A stretch of 64,000 bases of DNA from Micromonospora inositola (GTDB lineage: Bacteria > Actinomycetota > Actinomycetes > Mycobacteriales > Micromonosporaceae). Below are positions 26,619 to 35,232 of the stretch, in pieces. A model generated the notes under the pieces. That model was not told the origin of the DNA. It was given only the letters and a program-made list of their open reading frames with translations, and searched no databases. The stretch is from assembly GCF_900090285.1 (NCBI RefSeq), contig NZ_LT607754.1, positions 2,852,001 through 2,916,000 on the forward strand, in the 5' to 3' direction. The first letter of the stretch is position 1, and every line of letters begins with the position of its first letter. The translations under genes and the position numbers were made by a program.

Positions 26619-26839
26619 GAGGGGGGCAGTCCGCGACCGGCGTCAAGACCGATCCACGATCCGGGATGCCCCCTCTCGGAATTCTCGACAATTCCCACCT
26701 GTTCGGTGGACTTCGCGGCGCCGGTCCGCCCACCGCCGGCACCGCCGTCCAGGCCGCCGCCGGGATCCGCCAGGCGCGCCGCCCACCGCTGGCCGAAGGA
26801 GCCGGGTACGAAGGGTGCCGACGGGTTAAGGTCGATCAC

Positions 26840-28150
26840 GTGCCGACGCGGAGAGCGAGAATTCCAGCGACGAAATACCCGGTCGAGCGGTTCACCCTCG
26901 ACAACGGCCTGCGAGTGGTGCTCACCCCCGACCGCAGCGCCCCGGTGATCGGGGTGGCGGTGGTCTACGACGTCGGCATCCGCTCCGAACCCGAGGGGCG
27001 CACCGGCTTCGCCCACCTCTTCGAACACCTGATGTTCCAGGGCTCGGAGAACCTGGAGAAGCTGGCCCACTTCCGGCACGTCCAGGGCGCCGGCGGCACC
27101 TTCAACGGCTCCACCCACCTGGACTACACCGACTACTTCGAGACCCTGCCCGCCAACGCGCTGGAACGGGCCCTCTTCCTGGAGGCCGACCGGATGCGCG
27201 GCCCCCGGCTGACCGAGGAGAACCTGCGCAACCAGGTCGACGTGGTCAAGGAGGAGATCCGGGTCAACGTGCTCAACCGGCCGTACGGCGGGTTCCCCTG
27301 GTTGACCCTGCCGCCGGTCATGTTCGACACCTTCCCCAACGCGCACGACGGCTACGGCTCCTTCGACGACCTGGAGTCGGCCACCGTCGCCGACGCGGCC
27401 GACTTCTTCCGCCGCTACTACGCCAGCGGCAACGCCGTCCTCGCGGTCAGCGGGGACGTCGACGTGGCCGAGGCGACCGAGCTGATCGCGCGGCACTTCG
27501 GTGACGTGCCGGCCCGGCCCGCCCCGCGGCGCCCCGACTTCACCGAGCCCGACCTGACCGCCGAGCGGCGCAGGTCGTACACCGACAAGCTGGCGCCGCT
27601 GCCGGCGGTGGCCGGGGCCTGGCGGGTGCCCGACCCGGTCGACGACTTCGCCGGCTACCTGCCGTACGTGGTGCTGGCCGAGGTGCTCACCGACGGGGAC
27701 GCGTCCCGGCTGGTCGAGCGGCTGGTCCAGCGGGACCGGACGGTGACCAGCCTCGGCGGGTACCTCGGTTTCATGGGCGACCCGTTCGACGTCCGCGACC
27801 CCACGGCGCTGCTGCTCCAGGCGCACCTGCCGCCCGGCGGCGACATGGACAAGGTGCTGCGCACCATCGACGAGGAGCTGGACCGGCTGGCCACCGACGG
27901 GTTGACCGAGGGCGAACTGGCCCGTACCCAGGCCAGGATGGCCACCCACCTGCTGCGGGACACCGACGCGGTGCTCGGCCGGGCGCTGCAGATGGCCGTG
28001 CTGGAGCAGCAGCGCGGCGAGCCGGGCCTGCTCAACGAGCTGCCCCGGCTGGTCGGCGAGGTCACCGAGGAGCAGGTCCGCGCCGCCGCCGCCACCCTGC
28101 GGCCGGAGCGCCGCGCGTCCATCGAGGTCATCGCCGGAGGTGCCAGGTGA
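26840..28150 (+). CDS. M16 family zinc peptidase, catalytic subunit
   Basis: The 436-residue protein carries the inverted zinc motif HLFEH at residues 59-63, with the third ligand in VKEE near residue 139, as in PqqL/YmxG-like M16B peptidases. These form two-subunit clamshell proteases that degrade peptides. GTG 26840 follows TAAGGT (26827-26832) by 7 nt (leaderless). There is no signal peptide, so it should act in the cytoplasm. Its stop overlaps a repeated junction element. The next gene encodes the matching half without a zinc site. Confidence 0.92.
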   Translation: MPTRRARIPATKYPVERFTLDNGLRVVLTPDRSAPVIGVAVVYDVGIRSEPEGRTGFAHLFEHLMFQGSENLEKLAHFRHVQGAGGTFNGSTHLDYTDYFETLPANALERALFLEADRMRGPRLTEENLRNQVDVVKEEIRVNVLNRPYGGFPWLTLPPVMFDTFPNAHDGYGSFDDLESATVADAADFFRRYYASGNAVLAVSGDVDVAEATELIARHFGDVPARPAPRRPDFTEPDLTAERRRSYTDKLAPLPAVAGAWRVPDPVDDFAGYLPYVVLAEVLTDGDASRLVERLVQRDRTVTSLGGYLGFMGDPFDVRDPTALLLQAHLPPGGDMDKVLRTIDEELDRLATDGLTEGELARTQARMATHLLRDTDAVLGRALQMAVLEQQRGEPGLLNELPRLVGEVTEEQVRAAAATLRPERRASIEVIAGGAR

Positions 28151-28203
28151 GCGCGAGGAGCGAGCCGGGTTTGCGAGCACCGCAGTCGCGAACGGAGGAG
28201 GGT
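28147..28203 (+). repeat. Repeated gene-junction element, copy B
   Basis: It starts GTGAGCGCGAGGAGCGAGC, continues with TTTGCGAGCACCGCAGTCGC and ends ACGGAGGAGGGT. Compared with copy A (17773-17823) it has a 6-nt insertion and a handful of substitutions. It overlaps the upstream stop (TGA 28148-28150) and ends in a strong ribosome site for GTG 28206. Confidence 0.75.
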
Positions 28204-28205
28204 CA

Positions 28206-29543
28206 GTGACGGCAACCGTGGAGACCGGGACGCGGCCGCTGCCGCCGCTCGGCCCCAACCGCAAGCTCAAGCTGCCCAAGCAGGCGGAGCGCACCCTCGC
28301 CAACGGTCTCACCGTGATAGCCGTACGCCGGCCGGCGGTGCCGCTGGTCGAGCTGCGGCTCTGGATGCCGTTCGGGCGCACCCACCTGGCCCGCGGCGCG
28401 ATGGTCGCGCAGACCATCCTCTCGGGCACGCAGACCCACACCGCGACCGAGATCGCCGCCGAGTTGCAGAAGGTCGGCGGCGGGCTCTCCGCCGGGGTCG
28501 ACCCGGACCGGCTGATGCTCTCCGGGGCCGGCCTGGTCACCGGGCTGGACCGGATGCTGGAGATCCTCGCCGACGTGCTGACCGGGGCCACCTACCCGGC
28601 CCAGTGGGTCGAGACCGAGCGGGACCGGCTGGTCGACCGGATCCAGGTGGCGCAGAGCCAGCCCGCGCACCTCGCCCGCACCGCCCTGCTGAAGCGGGTC
28701 TACGGCAGGCACCCGTACGCGATCCAGACCCCGGAAGCCGACCAGGTCCGCGCGGTCCGCCCGCCGGCCCTGCGCAAGCTGCACGCCGAGCGGGTGCACC
28801 CGGCCGGCGCGGTGCTGGTGCTGGTTGGCGAGGTGCAGCCGGAGCGCGCGCTGGATGCCGCCGAGCGGGCCCTCGCCGGCTGGAAGGGGGACGGGCACAC
28901 CGCCGAGCTGCCGCCCGCCCCGCCGCTGGAGCCCGGCCCGCTGCTGCTGGTCGACCGGCCCGGCTCGGTGCAGTCGTCGCTGCGGATCGCGCTGCCGGCG
29001 GTCCCGCGCACCCATCCCGACCACGCCGCCCTGCAACTGGCCAACCTGGTCTTCGGCGGCTACTTCTCCTCCCGCTGGGTGGAGAACATCCGCGAGGACA
29101 AGGGCTACACCTACGGCCCGCACTCGCTGGTCGAGCACTCGGTGGCCGGGTCCGTACTGGTCGCCGCCGCCGAGGTGGCCACCGAGGTCACCGCCCCGGC
29201 GCTGCTGGAGACCACGTACGAGCTGGGCCGGCTGGCGTCCCTGCCGGTGCGGCCGGAGGAGCTGGAGCAGGCCCGCCAGTACGCCCTCGGCACGCTTCAG
29301 CTCGGCATGTCCACGCAGGCCGGGCTCGCCTCGCTGACCAGCGCGTACGCCGGCAACGGGCTGCGCCTGGACTTCCTCGCCGAGCACGCCGCCCGGTTGG
29401 CGAGGGCGACCGTGGACGACGTCGCCGAGGCCGGGGCGCGCTACCTGGCCCCGGCGAAGGCGGTCACCGTCGTGCTCGGCGACGCCGAACGGGTCGCCGA
29501 GCCGCTGTCCGCCCTGACCCCGGTGCGGACGGACTCGGCGTGA
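28206..29543 (+). CDS. M16 family peptidase-like protein, non-catalytic subunit
   Basis: A 445-residue M16 fold in which the HxxEH site is replaced (the matching helix reads RGAMVAQTILSGT). It keeps the C-terminal DKGYTYGPHS segment, which in M16B heterodimers supplies the Arg/Tyr pair that grips the substrate. It therefore pairs with the catalytic subunit encoded directly upstream. GTG 28206 was preferred because GGAGGAGGG lies just before it. The upstream in-frame sequence is a repeated junction element. NudC follows with a 4-bp overlap. Confidence 0.9.
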   Translation: MTATVETGTRPLPPLGPNRKLKLPKQAERTLANGLTVIAVRRPAVPLVELRLWMPFGRTHLARGAMVAQTILSGTQTHTATEIAAELQKVGGGLSAGVDPDRLMLSGAGLVTGLDRMLEILADVLTGATYPAQWVETERDRLVDRIQVAQSQPAHLARTALLKRVYGRHPYAIQTPEADQVRAVRPPALRKLHAERVHPAGAVLVLVGEVQPERALDAAERALAGWKGDGHTAELPPAPPLEPGPLLLVDRPGSVQSSLRIALPAVPRTHPDHAALQLANLVFGGYFSSRWVENIREDKGYTYGPHSLVEHSVAGSVLVAAAEVATEVTAPALLETTYELGRLASLPVRPEELEQARQYALGTLQLGMSTQAGLASLTSAYAGNGLRLDFLAEHAARLARATVDDVAEAGARYLAPAKAVTVVLGDAERVAEPLSALTPVRTDSA

Positions 29544-30487
29544 GCGGTGAGGCCGCCCCGCCGCTGGCCCGGTCCACCCTGGACCGGGCGGCGCACCGGC
29601 GTACCGACCCGGCCTGGCTGGCCGAGGCGTGGGAGCGGGCCCGGGTGCTGGTGCTGGACTCGGCCGACGACGGCCGGGCGCTGGTCCGTGGCGAGGCCGC
29701 CCCGCCGGAACTGGTGCTGCTCGGCTCCGGCGAGCTGCCCGCGGTGCCCCGGTCGGTGCCGATGTTCCTGGGCGTCGAGCCGGACGGGGTGCCGGTCTTC
29801 GCGGTGGACGCGCCGTTGCCGGAGCTGCCCGGCGCCCGGGCGGTCAGCCTGCGCGAGGTGGGCCACCTGCTCGTCGACCGGGACGCGGGGATCTTCACCA
29901 CCGCCCTGGCCCTGCTGAACTGGCACATCCGGCACGGCTATTCGTCCTCGACGGGGCATCCGACGCAGGTGGACGAGGCCGGCTGGTCGCGGATCGACCC
30001 GGACGGCGACCGGGTGTGGCCGCGCACCGACCCGGCGATGATCGTGCTGGTGCACGACGGGGCGGCCGGGCCGGAGGGGCGCTGCCTGCTCGGCAACAAC
30101 GCCACCTGGCCGAGCACTCCCGGCCAGCGCCGCTTCTCCTGCCTCGCCGGCTACGTGGAGCCGGGGGAGTCGGCGGAGGCCGCCGTGCTGCGCGAGGTCC
30201 GCGAGGAGGTCGGCGTCGGGGTCGAGGAGATCGCGTACGCGGGCAGCCAGTCCTGGCCGTTCCCGGGCTCGCTGATGCTCGGCTTCCTGGCCCGGGCCGA
30301 CGCCGACGAGCCGGTTCGCGTCGACCCGGCGGAGATCGCCCACGCCCGCTGGTTCACCCGGCGCGAGATCGGCGCCGCCCTGTCCGGGCGTCCGGTCGAC
30401 GTGGGCGAGGGCAACCGGCTGGTCCTGCCGCCACCCTCCTCGATCGCGCTCTTCCTGATCCACCGCTGGCTCGACGGCCACTGCTGA
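29540..30487 (+). CDS. nudC: NAD(+) diphosphatase / NAD-cap hydrolase, zinc-ribbon-less type
   Basis: A 315-residue Nudix hydrolase that cleaves NAD(H) and, in characterised homologs, removes NAD caps from RNA. The Nudix box is GYVEPGESAEAAVLREVREE at about 204-223. SQSWPFP, the NudC-specific SQPWPFP motif, follows. The zinc-ribbon cysteines of the E. coli enzyme are missing: the region reads HGYSSSTGHPT and IDPDGD, where CGxCG and CPxCG would be. I recall that the M. tuberculosis protein Rv3199c also lacks them. The GTG start overlaps the M16 stop (GTGA). Confidence 0.92.
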   Translation: MSGEAAPPLARSTLDRAAHRRTDPAWLAEAWERARVLVLDSADDGRALVRGEAAPPELVLLGSGELPAVPRSVPMFLGVEPDGVPVFAVDAPLPELPGARAVSLREVGHLLVDRDAGIFTTALALLNWHIRHGYSSSTGHPTQVDEAGWSRIDPDGDRVWPRTDPAMIVLVHDGAAGPEGRCLLGNNATWPSTPGQRRFSCLAGYVEPGESAEAAVLREVREEVGVGVEEIAYAGSQSWPFPGSLMLGFLARADADEPVRVDPAEIAHARWFTRREIGAALSGRPVDVGEGNRLVLPPPSSIALFLIHRWLDGHC

Positions 30488-30504
30488 CCCGGGGCGGGAC
30501 GAGG

Positions 30505-30548
30505 TCCCGGCCCGTGACCGTCGTTGCCGCGAGGGTCACGGGCCGGGA
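30505..30548. terminator. Terminator between nudC and the convergent small gene
   Basis: The arm 30505-30519 (TCCCGGCCCGTGACC) pairs perfectly with 30534-30548, a 15-bp stem with a 14-nt loop. It sits 17 nt after the nudC stop and 80 nt after the convergent stop, and can serve both strands. Confidence 0.8.
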
Positions 30549-30627
30549 ACACGGGCCGTCGTGGTCGGCTGGGTCAAGGAACACGGCGGGGGAAGCCGGT
30601 CCGGCCACGACGGACGTCAGGTGTGGG

Positions 30628-30897
30628 TCAGGTGCGCTCCCAGCGGTACGGGTACCGGGGGTCGGGGTCGGAGATGGGCAGCACCTTGACCCGTTGTCGG
30701 CCGGAGCGGACCGCCCCGACGGTGGCGAGGGCCCGGGCCAGCAGCAGCGCGGCGTCGCGGTCCTCGGCGTGCACGACCTGGCGGCGGGGTTCCGGCTCGG
30801 TGGTCTCGTCCCGCAGCCGGCCACCGTCGGCCCACGCGGCGGCGATGTCGATGTCGGCGGCGGCGCGGATGTCGGTGCGAACGATCAGGAACCGCAT
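30628..30897 (-). CDS. Small conserved hypothetical protein (89 aa)
   Basis: The 89-residue soluble protein begins MRFLIVRTDI and ends in an arginine- and tyrosine-rich tail (PDPRYPYRWERT). The middle has a regular helix (AALLLARALATVGAV). ATG 30897 was chosen because GGGGGAC lies 4-5 nt upstream. A longer frame to 30954 has no ribosome site. I recognise no family, and it has no operon partner. Confidence 0.6.
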   Translation of the reverse strand: MRFLIVRTDIRAAADIDIAAAWADGGRLRDETTEPEPRRQVVHAEDRDAALLLARALATVGAVRSGRQRVKVLPISDPDPRYPYRWERT

Positions 30898-31072
30898 GGG
30901 TGTCCCCCGGACGGATCTCGACGGACGAGGACGGGGCTGGAAGTTCCACGTCACTCTTTCGTCATGTTACGCCCGGTGGCCTTCCCAACAAGTGAAACCC
31001 GACGATCCCCGGTGGCGTAGTCCGATCGGGGGACCCCTGGTCAGGACGGTCGTCGGCAGTGGACACGCGAGA

Positions 31073-31099
31073 GGGCCGCCGGCGCCACGCCGACGGCCC
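31073..31099. terminator. Hairpin after the DUF397 gene
   Basis: GGGCCG (31073-31078) pairs with CGGCCC (31094-31099), with further imperfect pairs inside. It lies 17 nt beyond the DUF397 stop on the minus strand. Confidence 0.45.
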
Positions 31100-31115
31100 C
31101 CGGGTCCTCGCCGGA

Positions 31116-31355
31116 TCAGTTCAGATCGAACTGCCCGTTCTTCGCGCCGGCGATGAAGCCCAGCCAGCCGGCGCGGTTGAACAGCAGTACCGGGCCGCCC
31201 CGGTCCTTGCTGTCGCGCAGCGCGACCGCGGCCGGCCCGGTGCGCAGCGGGGCGACCTCGACGCAGTTGGAGGTCTGGCTGCGGGTGCTGGTGCGCCACG
31301 GGGCGTCGGCGAGCTGCCGCGCGAGGCCGGCCGGGCTGTTGCGGATCTCGTTCAT
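31116..31355 (-). CDS. DUF397 domain protein
   Basis: The 79-residue protein has the DUF397 signature: an N-terminal WRTSTRSQTSNCVEVA segment, then VALRDSKDRGGPVLLF and a closing WLGFIAG. DUF397 proteins are small actinobacterial partners of XRE-DUF5753 regulators, often next to them as here. In Streptomyces such pairs (WhiJ-type) affect development, and by analogy the small protein modulates the DNA-binding protein. It begins 73 bp after the regulator on the same strand. Confidence 0.9.
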   Translation of the reverse strand: MNEIRNSPAGLARQLADAPWRTSTRSQTSNCVEVAPLRTGPAAVALRDSKDRGGPVLLFNRAGWLGFIAGAKNGQFDLN

Positions 31356-31428
31356 GGTCCTGCTCCTGTTCTGGAGTGCTCCGATGGGGGCGAGTGACGC
31401 CGCAGGCCGGACGGGTCCCCTCGTGGGG

Positions 31429-32412
31429 TCACCGGTCCGTCGTCAGGCGCCCCGAGTCACGACGGCGCTGGACCGGCGCCGTTGCCGGGCCGTACGCCAC
31501 CGTGGACTCGGGTGCCGTGTCGGTCAGCCGTCCCGTCGCCTCGATGAGCCAGGAGAGGGTGTCCGACGCGGAGAGCGCCGCCGAGCATAGCCACTCGAAC
31601 GCCACTTTATAGCGATTTAGGGCGTTTGCCTCGGTGGACATGACATCGGTGAAGCCACCTTCGATGGCGAGCGTCTCCGGATCGAGCGGATCGGCGAACC
31701 GGTAGACCGAGAAGGCGGTCGGCGGGAGGTACCAGTCGGCGATCGGGGTGTCCCGCAGCAGCAGGTGCAGCGTGACGTTCGGCAGCATGGCCAGCTCGCA
31801 GAGGTGCACGATCTGCTCGTGCAGCACCTCGGGCGGGCCGGCGCGCCGGCCGAGGGCCGCGTCCTCCAGGACCGCCGTGTAGCGGGGCGCGTCGGGGGAG
31901 CGGGTCAGCAGTGACTGCCGGGCCTGCCGGGCGCGTACCTCGGTCTCCGGGTCCTCGCCGGCCTCCGGGTCGCCGGCCTGCTCGGCGACCTGGGCCGCGG
32001 AGATGATCCGCTGCCGGGCGTAGCCCGGGGTCTGCAGCAGCCCGGGCACCATCACCGGGTTGTACTCCGAGATCTCCGCGCAGCCCGCCTCCAGCTCGGC
32101 GAAGCCCCGCTGCTGCTGGGTCATCACCGGGAAGTTGCGCAGCCAGCCGCGCATGTCGCCGGCCTCCTGGGTGATCCCCAGCAGCTCCTCGTGCAGCTCC
32201 CCGTCGGCCCCGTAGAGGACGAGCAGGTCCCGGACGTCGTCCGGGTCGGGGCGGCTGCGGCCGTTCTCCAGTCGGGACAACTTGGACGCGGAGGCCCAGC
32301 CGATCCGCTCGATGACCTGGTCCCCGGTGAGACCAGCCGCCTCGCGCAGCCGGCGCAGCTCGGTGCCGAGCCTGCGCCGGCGCAGGATCGGGCTCGGTAC
32401 AGCAGGAGGCAC
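31429..32412 (-). CDS. XRE family transcriptional regulator with DUF5753 domain (WhiJ-like)
   Basis: The 327-residue DNA-binding protein has an N-terminal lambda-repressor-type helix-turn-helix at about 15-70 (LRRLREAAGLTGDQV, KLSRLENGR) and a DUF5753 ligand/partner domain from about 100 to 290 with EYNPVMVPGLLQTPGYAR. The start GTG 32412 has GAGGACA upstream. A promoter with CTGACC and TACAGT 17 bp apart (32482-32454, minus strand) gives a leader of about 35 nt. The DUF397 gene follows. The targets are unknown, and the pair type is highly amplified in actinobacteria. Confidence 0.92.
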   Translation of the reverse strand: MPPAVPSPILRRRRLGTELRRLREAAGLTGDQVIERIGWASASKLSRLENGRSRPDPDDVRDLLVLYGADGELHEELLGITQEAGDMRGWLRNFPVMTQQQRGFAELEAGCAEISEYNPVMVPGLLQTPGYARQRIISAAQVAEQAGDPEAGEDPETEVRARQARQSLLTRSPDAPRYTAVLEDAALGRRAGPPEVLHEQIVHLCELAMLPNVTLHLLLRDTPIADWYLPPTAFSVYRFADPLDPETLAIEGGFTDVMSTEANALNRYKVAFEWLCSAALSASDTLSWLIEATGRLTDTAPESTVAYGPATAPVQRRRDSGRLTTDR

Positions 32413-32453
32413 GATGTCCTCTTCTCCGTCGACCGCCGCAGGACGCGACGGTA

Positions 32454-32482
32454 ACTGTATGAAATTCGCCCCCCACGGTCAG
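32454..32482 (-). promoter_or_regulatory. Promoter of the XRE-DUF5753 gene
   Basis: On the minus strand, CTGACC (32482-32477) and TACAGT (32459-32454) are separated by exactly 17 bp, a good housekeeping-sigma spacing. It is about 42 bp before the GTG start, in a locally less GC-rich stretch. Confidence 0.6.
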
Positions 32483-32604
32483 TATGGACGGCGCGACCGG
32501 TGTCGGAGGTTCCGGCGAGGGCGTGTCTCGAGACAAAAAGAGGACTGTGGAGAGGTGCCGGCCGCCAAGCGGCTCGTGCCGAGCGAACTGCTGGCCGAGG
32601 CGAA

Positions 32605-32659
32605 CGGCGTGCAGTTGTTGTCACGACACGCCGAGGTCGAGGGCAATAAGTCCATGATC
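32605..32659. repeat. 55-nt GATC-bounded palindrome, degenerate copy 3
   Basis: Aligned without gaps to the reverse complement of 14110-14164, about 39 of 55 positions match, including CGACACGCCGA in the centre and CATGATC at the right end. The left arm has lost its pairing and its GATC. It lies in the 325-bp gap between the XRE regulator and mycoredoxin. Confidence 0.65.
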
Positions 32660-32686
32660 AACCGCGGGGGACGGGGGTGGGAGACG

Positions 32687-32723
32687 GGAAGAGCGGCCGG
32701 CCCCGGGGGGCGGCCGCTCTTCC
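32687..32723. terminator. Terminator of the mycoredoxin gene
   Basis: GGAAGAGCGGCCG (32687-32699) pairs perfectly with CGGCCGCTCTTCC (32711-32723), a 13-bp stem 15 nt beyond the mycoredoxin stop on the minus strand. Confidence 0.8.
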
Positions 32724-32737
32724 GGTGTGCTGGTGGG

Positions 32738-32980
32738 TCAGGCGTTGAGGGTGGCGAGGTGCTGCTTGACCTGGGTGATCGAGGGGTTGGTGAGGGCGCT
32801 GCCGTCGGCGAAGCGCAGGGTCGGGACGGTCTGGTTGCCGCCGTTGACCTTCATCACGAAGTTCGCGGCCTTCGGGTCCTGCTCGATGTCGACCACCTCG
32901 TACCCGATGCCCTCCCGGTCGAGCTGCGACTTCAGCCGGTGGCAGTAGCCGCACCACGAGGTCGAATACATCGTCAGCAT
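32738..32980 (-). CDS. mrx1: Mycoredoxin (glutaredoxin-like)
   Basis: An 80-residue glutaredoxin-fold protein that reduces mycothiol mixed disulfides. The active site is WCGYC with Cys10 and Cys13, TVPT is the cis-proline loop and GGNQTVPTLRFADGS the thiol-binding region, closely matching Rv3198A as I remember it. ATG 32980 was preferred over the upstream ATG 32995 because the latter lies in the ribosome site TTGGAGGA. It diverges from uvrD2, with 92 bp between the two start codons. It completes the mycothiol theme begun by mshB. Confidence 0.93.
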   Translation of the reverse strand: MLTMYSTSWCGYCHRLKSQLDREGIGYEVVDIEQDPKAANFVMKVNGGNQTVPTLRFADGSALTNPSITQVKQHLATLNA

Positions 32981-33072
32981 GGTCAGGTCCTCCAAGGGGA
33001 TGGCTCGGGCCCGGTCGGTTCTGGCCAGGCTAACCGCTGCAACATCGCCCAGGGCTGGAATGATTCCTCGCT

Positions 33073-35232
33073 GTGGTGGTTCACTCAGCGGCGGAACGGG
33101 TGCTGGCCGGGCTCGATCCGGAGCAGCGGTCCGCGGTGACCGCCCCGGCCGGGCCGGTCTGCATCCTGGCTGGCGCGGGCACCGGCAAGACCCGCGCGGT
33201 GACCTCCCGGATCGCCCACCGCGCGCTCACCGGGGACATCTCCCCCCGGCACGTGCTCGCGGTCACCTTCACCGCCCGGGCCGCCGCCGAAATGCGAAGC
33301 CGTCTCGCCATCCTTGGGGTGCCGGGTGTGCAGGCACGTACGTTCCATGCCGCGGCCCTGCGCCAGGTGCGCTACTTCGCCCCCCGGCTGCTGGAGGGGC
33401 GGGCCATGCCGGAATTGCTGGACAGCAAGGTCCGGGTGGTCACCCTGGCCGCCGTCAAGGTGGGCCTGCGGGCCGACCGCGCCGCCGCCCGGGACCTCGC
33501 CGGGGAGATCGAGTGGGCCAAGTCGTCGCTGGTGGAGCCGGGTGAGTACGTGGTGGCCGCCGCCAAGGCGCTGCGGGACACGCCGCACGAGCCGGCGAAG
33601 GTGGCCGAGGTCTTCGCCGCGTACGAGAAGCTCAAGCGCGGCAACGGCGTGATCGACTTCGAGGACATGCTGCGCGCCGCCGTCTGGGGGATCGAGGAGC
33701 ACCCCGACGTCGCCGAGCAGGTACGCGGCCAGTACCGGCACTTCGTCGTCGACGAGTACCAGGACGTCAACCCGCTCCAGCAGCGGCTGTTGGAGGCGTG
33801 GCTCGGCGGTCGGGACGACCTCACCGTGGTCGGCGACGCCAGCCAGACCATCTACTCGTTCACCGGGGCCACCTCGTCGTACCTGGTGGACTTCCCGCGC
33901 CGGCACCGGGGCGCGACCGTGGTCCGGCTGGTCCGTGACTACCGCTCCACGCCACAGGTGGTCGGGCTGGCCAACGCGGTGATCTCGCAGGCCCGGGGCG
34001 CCGAGGCCCGGCTGCGGCTGGAGCTGGTCGGGCAGCGCCCGGCCGGTCCCGAACCGGAGCTGCGGATCTTCACCGACGAGCCGGCCGAGGCCAACGCGGT
34101 CGCGGCCCGCTGCCGGGCGCTGGTCGACGGCGGCACCCCGGCCCGGGAGATCGCGGTGCTGTTCCGCACCAACGCGCAATCCGAGGCGTACGAGAAGGCG
34201 CTCACCGAGGCCGAGGTGCCGTACGTGGTGCAGGGGGCGGAGCGCTTCTTCGAGCGGCCCGAGGTACGCCAGGCCATGATCGCGCTGCGCGCCGCCACCC
34301 GCTCGATCCCGGGGGAGACGCCGCTGCCGGCCGCCGTCGTCGACGGGCTCTCCGCCGTCGGCTGGGCCCCCGACGCCGCCCCCGCCGGTGGTGCGGCCCG
34401 GGAGCGCTGGGAGGCGCTCGCCGCGCTGGCCCAGCTCGCCGAGGAGTACGCCGCGACGCCCGAGGTGCTGCCGGTCGGCGAGGCCGCCGCGGTGGAGCGG
34501 TCGGTGACGCTCGCCGACTTCAACGACGAGCTGGCCCGCCGGGCCGCCCAGCAGCACGTGCCCACGGTCGACGGGGTGACCCTGGCCTCACTGCACTCCG
34601 CCAAGGGGCTGGAGTGGGACGCGGTCTTCCTGGTCGGTCTCGCCGAGGGCACCCTGCCCACCACGTACGCGAAGACCCCGGAGCAGGTCGAGGAGGAGCG
34701 CCGGCTGCTCTACGTCGGGATCACCCGGGCCCGGGAGTGGCTCTGGCTGTCGTACGCCGCGGCCCGCTCGCCGGGCGGACGGGCCCGGCGGCCGTCCCGC
34801 TTCCTGCCCCAGCTCGACCGCTCGGGCGGCGCCGAGCGGGCCGGCGCGGGCGCGGTCCGGCGGACCGACCGGCGGCGCAACCAGGTCGTCTCCTGCCGGA
34901 TCTGCGGCGCGACCCTGCTCGCCGGGGCGGACCGCAAGCTGGGCCGCTGCCCGACCTGCCCGTCGGACATCGACGAGGAGCTGTACGAGCGGCTGCGCGA
35001 GTGGCGGCAGCGGGTGGCCGGCGCGCAGAAGGTCCCGGCGTACGTGGTCTTCACCGACGCCACGCTGACCGCGCTGGCCGAGCGGAAGCCGGGCCGGACC
35101 GAGGAGCTGATCGCGATCGCCGGGATCGGTCCTCGCAAACTGGGCCTTTACGGCGAGACGGTGCTGGCCCTGGTGGGGGGCGCGGCGGTCGACGACGTCT
35201 GCCCGGAGAAAACTTTCGAAATCGAGTCGTAA
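33073..35232 (+). CDS. uvrD2: UvrD2-type ATP-dependent DNA helicase with HRDC domain
   Basis: The 719-residue SF1A helicase has Walker A GAGTGKTR, motif II FVVDEYQDVN, GDASQTIYSF, and SLHSAKGLEWD. The C-terminus has a tetracysteine module (CRICG and CPTCP) joining the motor to an HRDC-like domain with LIAIAGIGPRKL. That combination is specific to actinobacterial UvrD2, which interacts with Ku-independent repair pathways and needs the cysteine module for activity. GTG 33073 lies in a short divergent region shared with mycoredoxin, and GTG 33076 is equally possible. The whiB7 leader follows directly. Confidence 0.93.
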   Translation: MVVHSAAERVLAGLDPEQRSAVTAPAGPVCILAGAGTGKTRAVTSRIAHRALTGDISPRHVLAVTFTARAAAEMRSRLAILGVPGVQARTFHAAALRQVRYFAPRLLEGRAMPELLDSKVRVVTLAAVKVGLRADRAAARDLAGEIEWAKSSLVEPGEYVVAAAKALRDTPHEPAKVAEVFAAYEKLKRGNGVIDFEDMLRAAVWGIEEHPDVAEQVRGQYRHFVVDEYQDVNPLQQRLLEAWLGGRDDLTVVGDASQTIYSFTGATSSYLVDFPRRHRGATVVRLVRDYRSTPQVVGLANAVISQARGAEARLRLELVGQRPAGPEPELRIFTDEPAEANAVAARCRALVDGGTPAREIAVLFRTNAQSEAYEKALTEAEVPYVVQGAERFFERPEVRQAMIALRAATRSIPGETPLPAAVVDGLSAVGWAPDAAPAGGAARERWEALAALAQLAEEYAATPEVLPVGEAAAVERSVTLADFNDELARRAAQQHVPTVDGVTLASLHSAKGLEWDAVFLVGLAEGTLPTTYAKTPEQVEEERRLLYVGITRAREWLWLSYAAARSPGGRARRPSRFLPQLDRSGGAERAGAGAVRRTDRRRNQVVSCRICGATLLAGADRKLGRCPTCPSDIDEELYERLREWRQRVAGAQKVPAYVVFTDATLTALAERKPGRTEELIAIAGIGPRKLGLYGETVLALVGGAAVDDVCPEKTFEIES

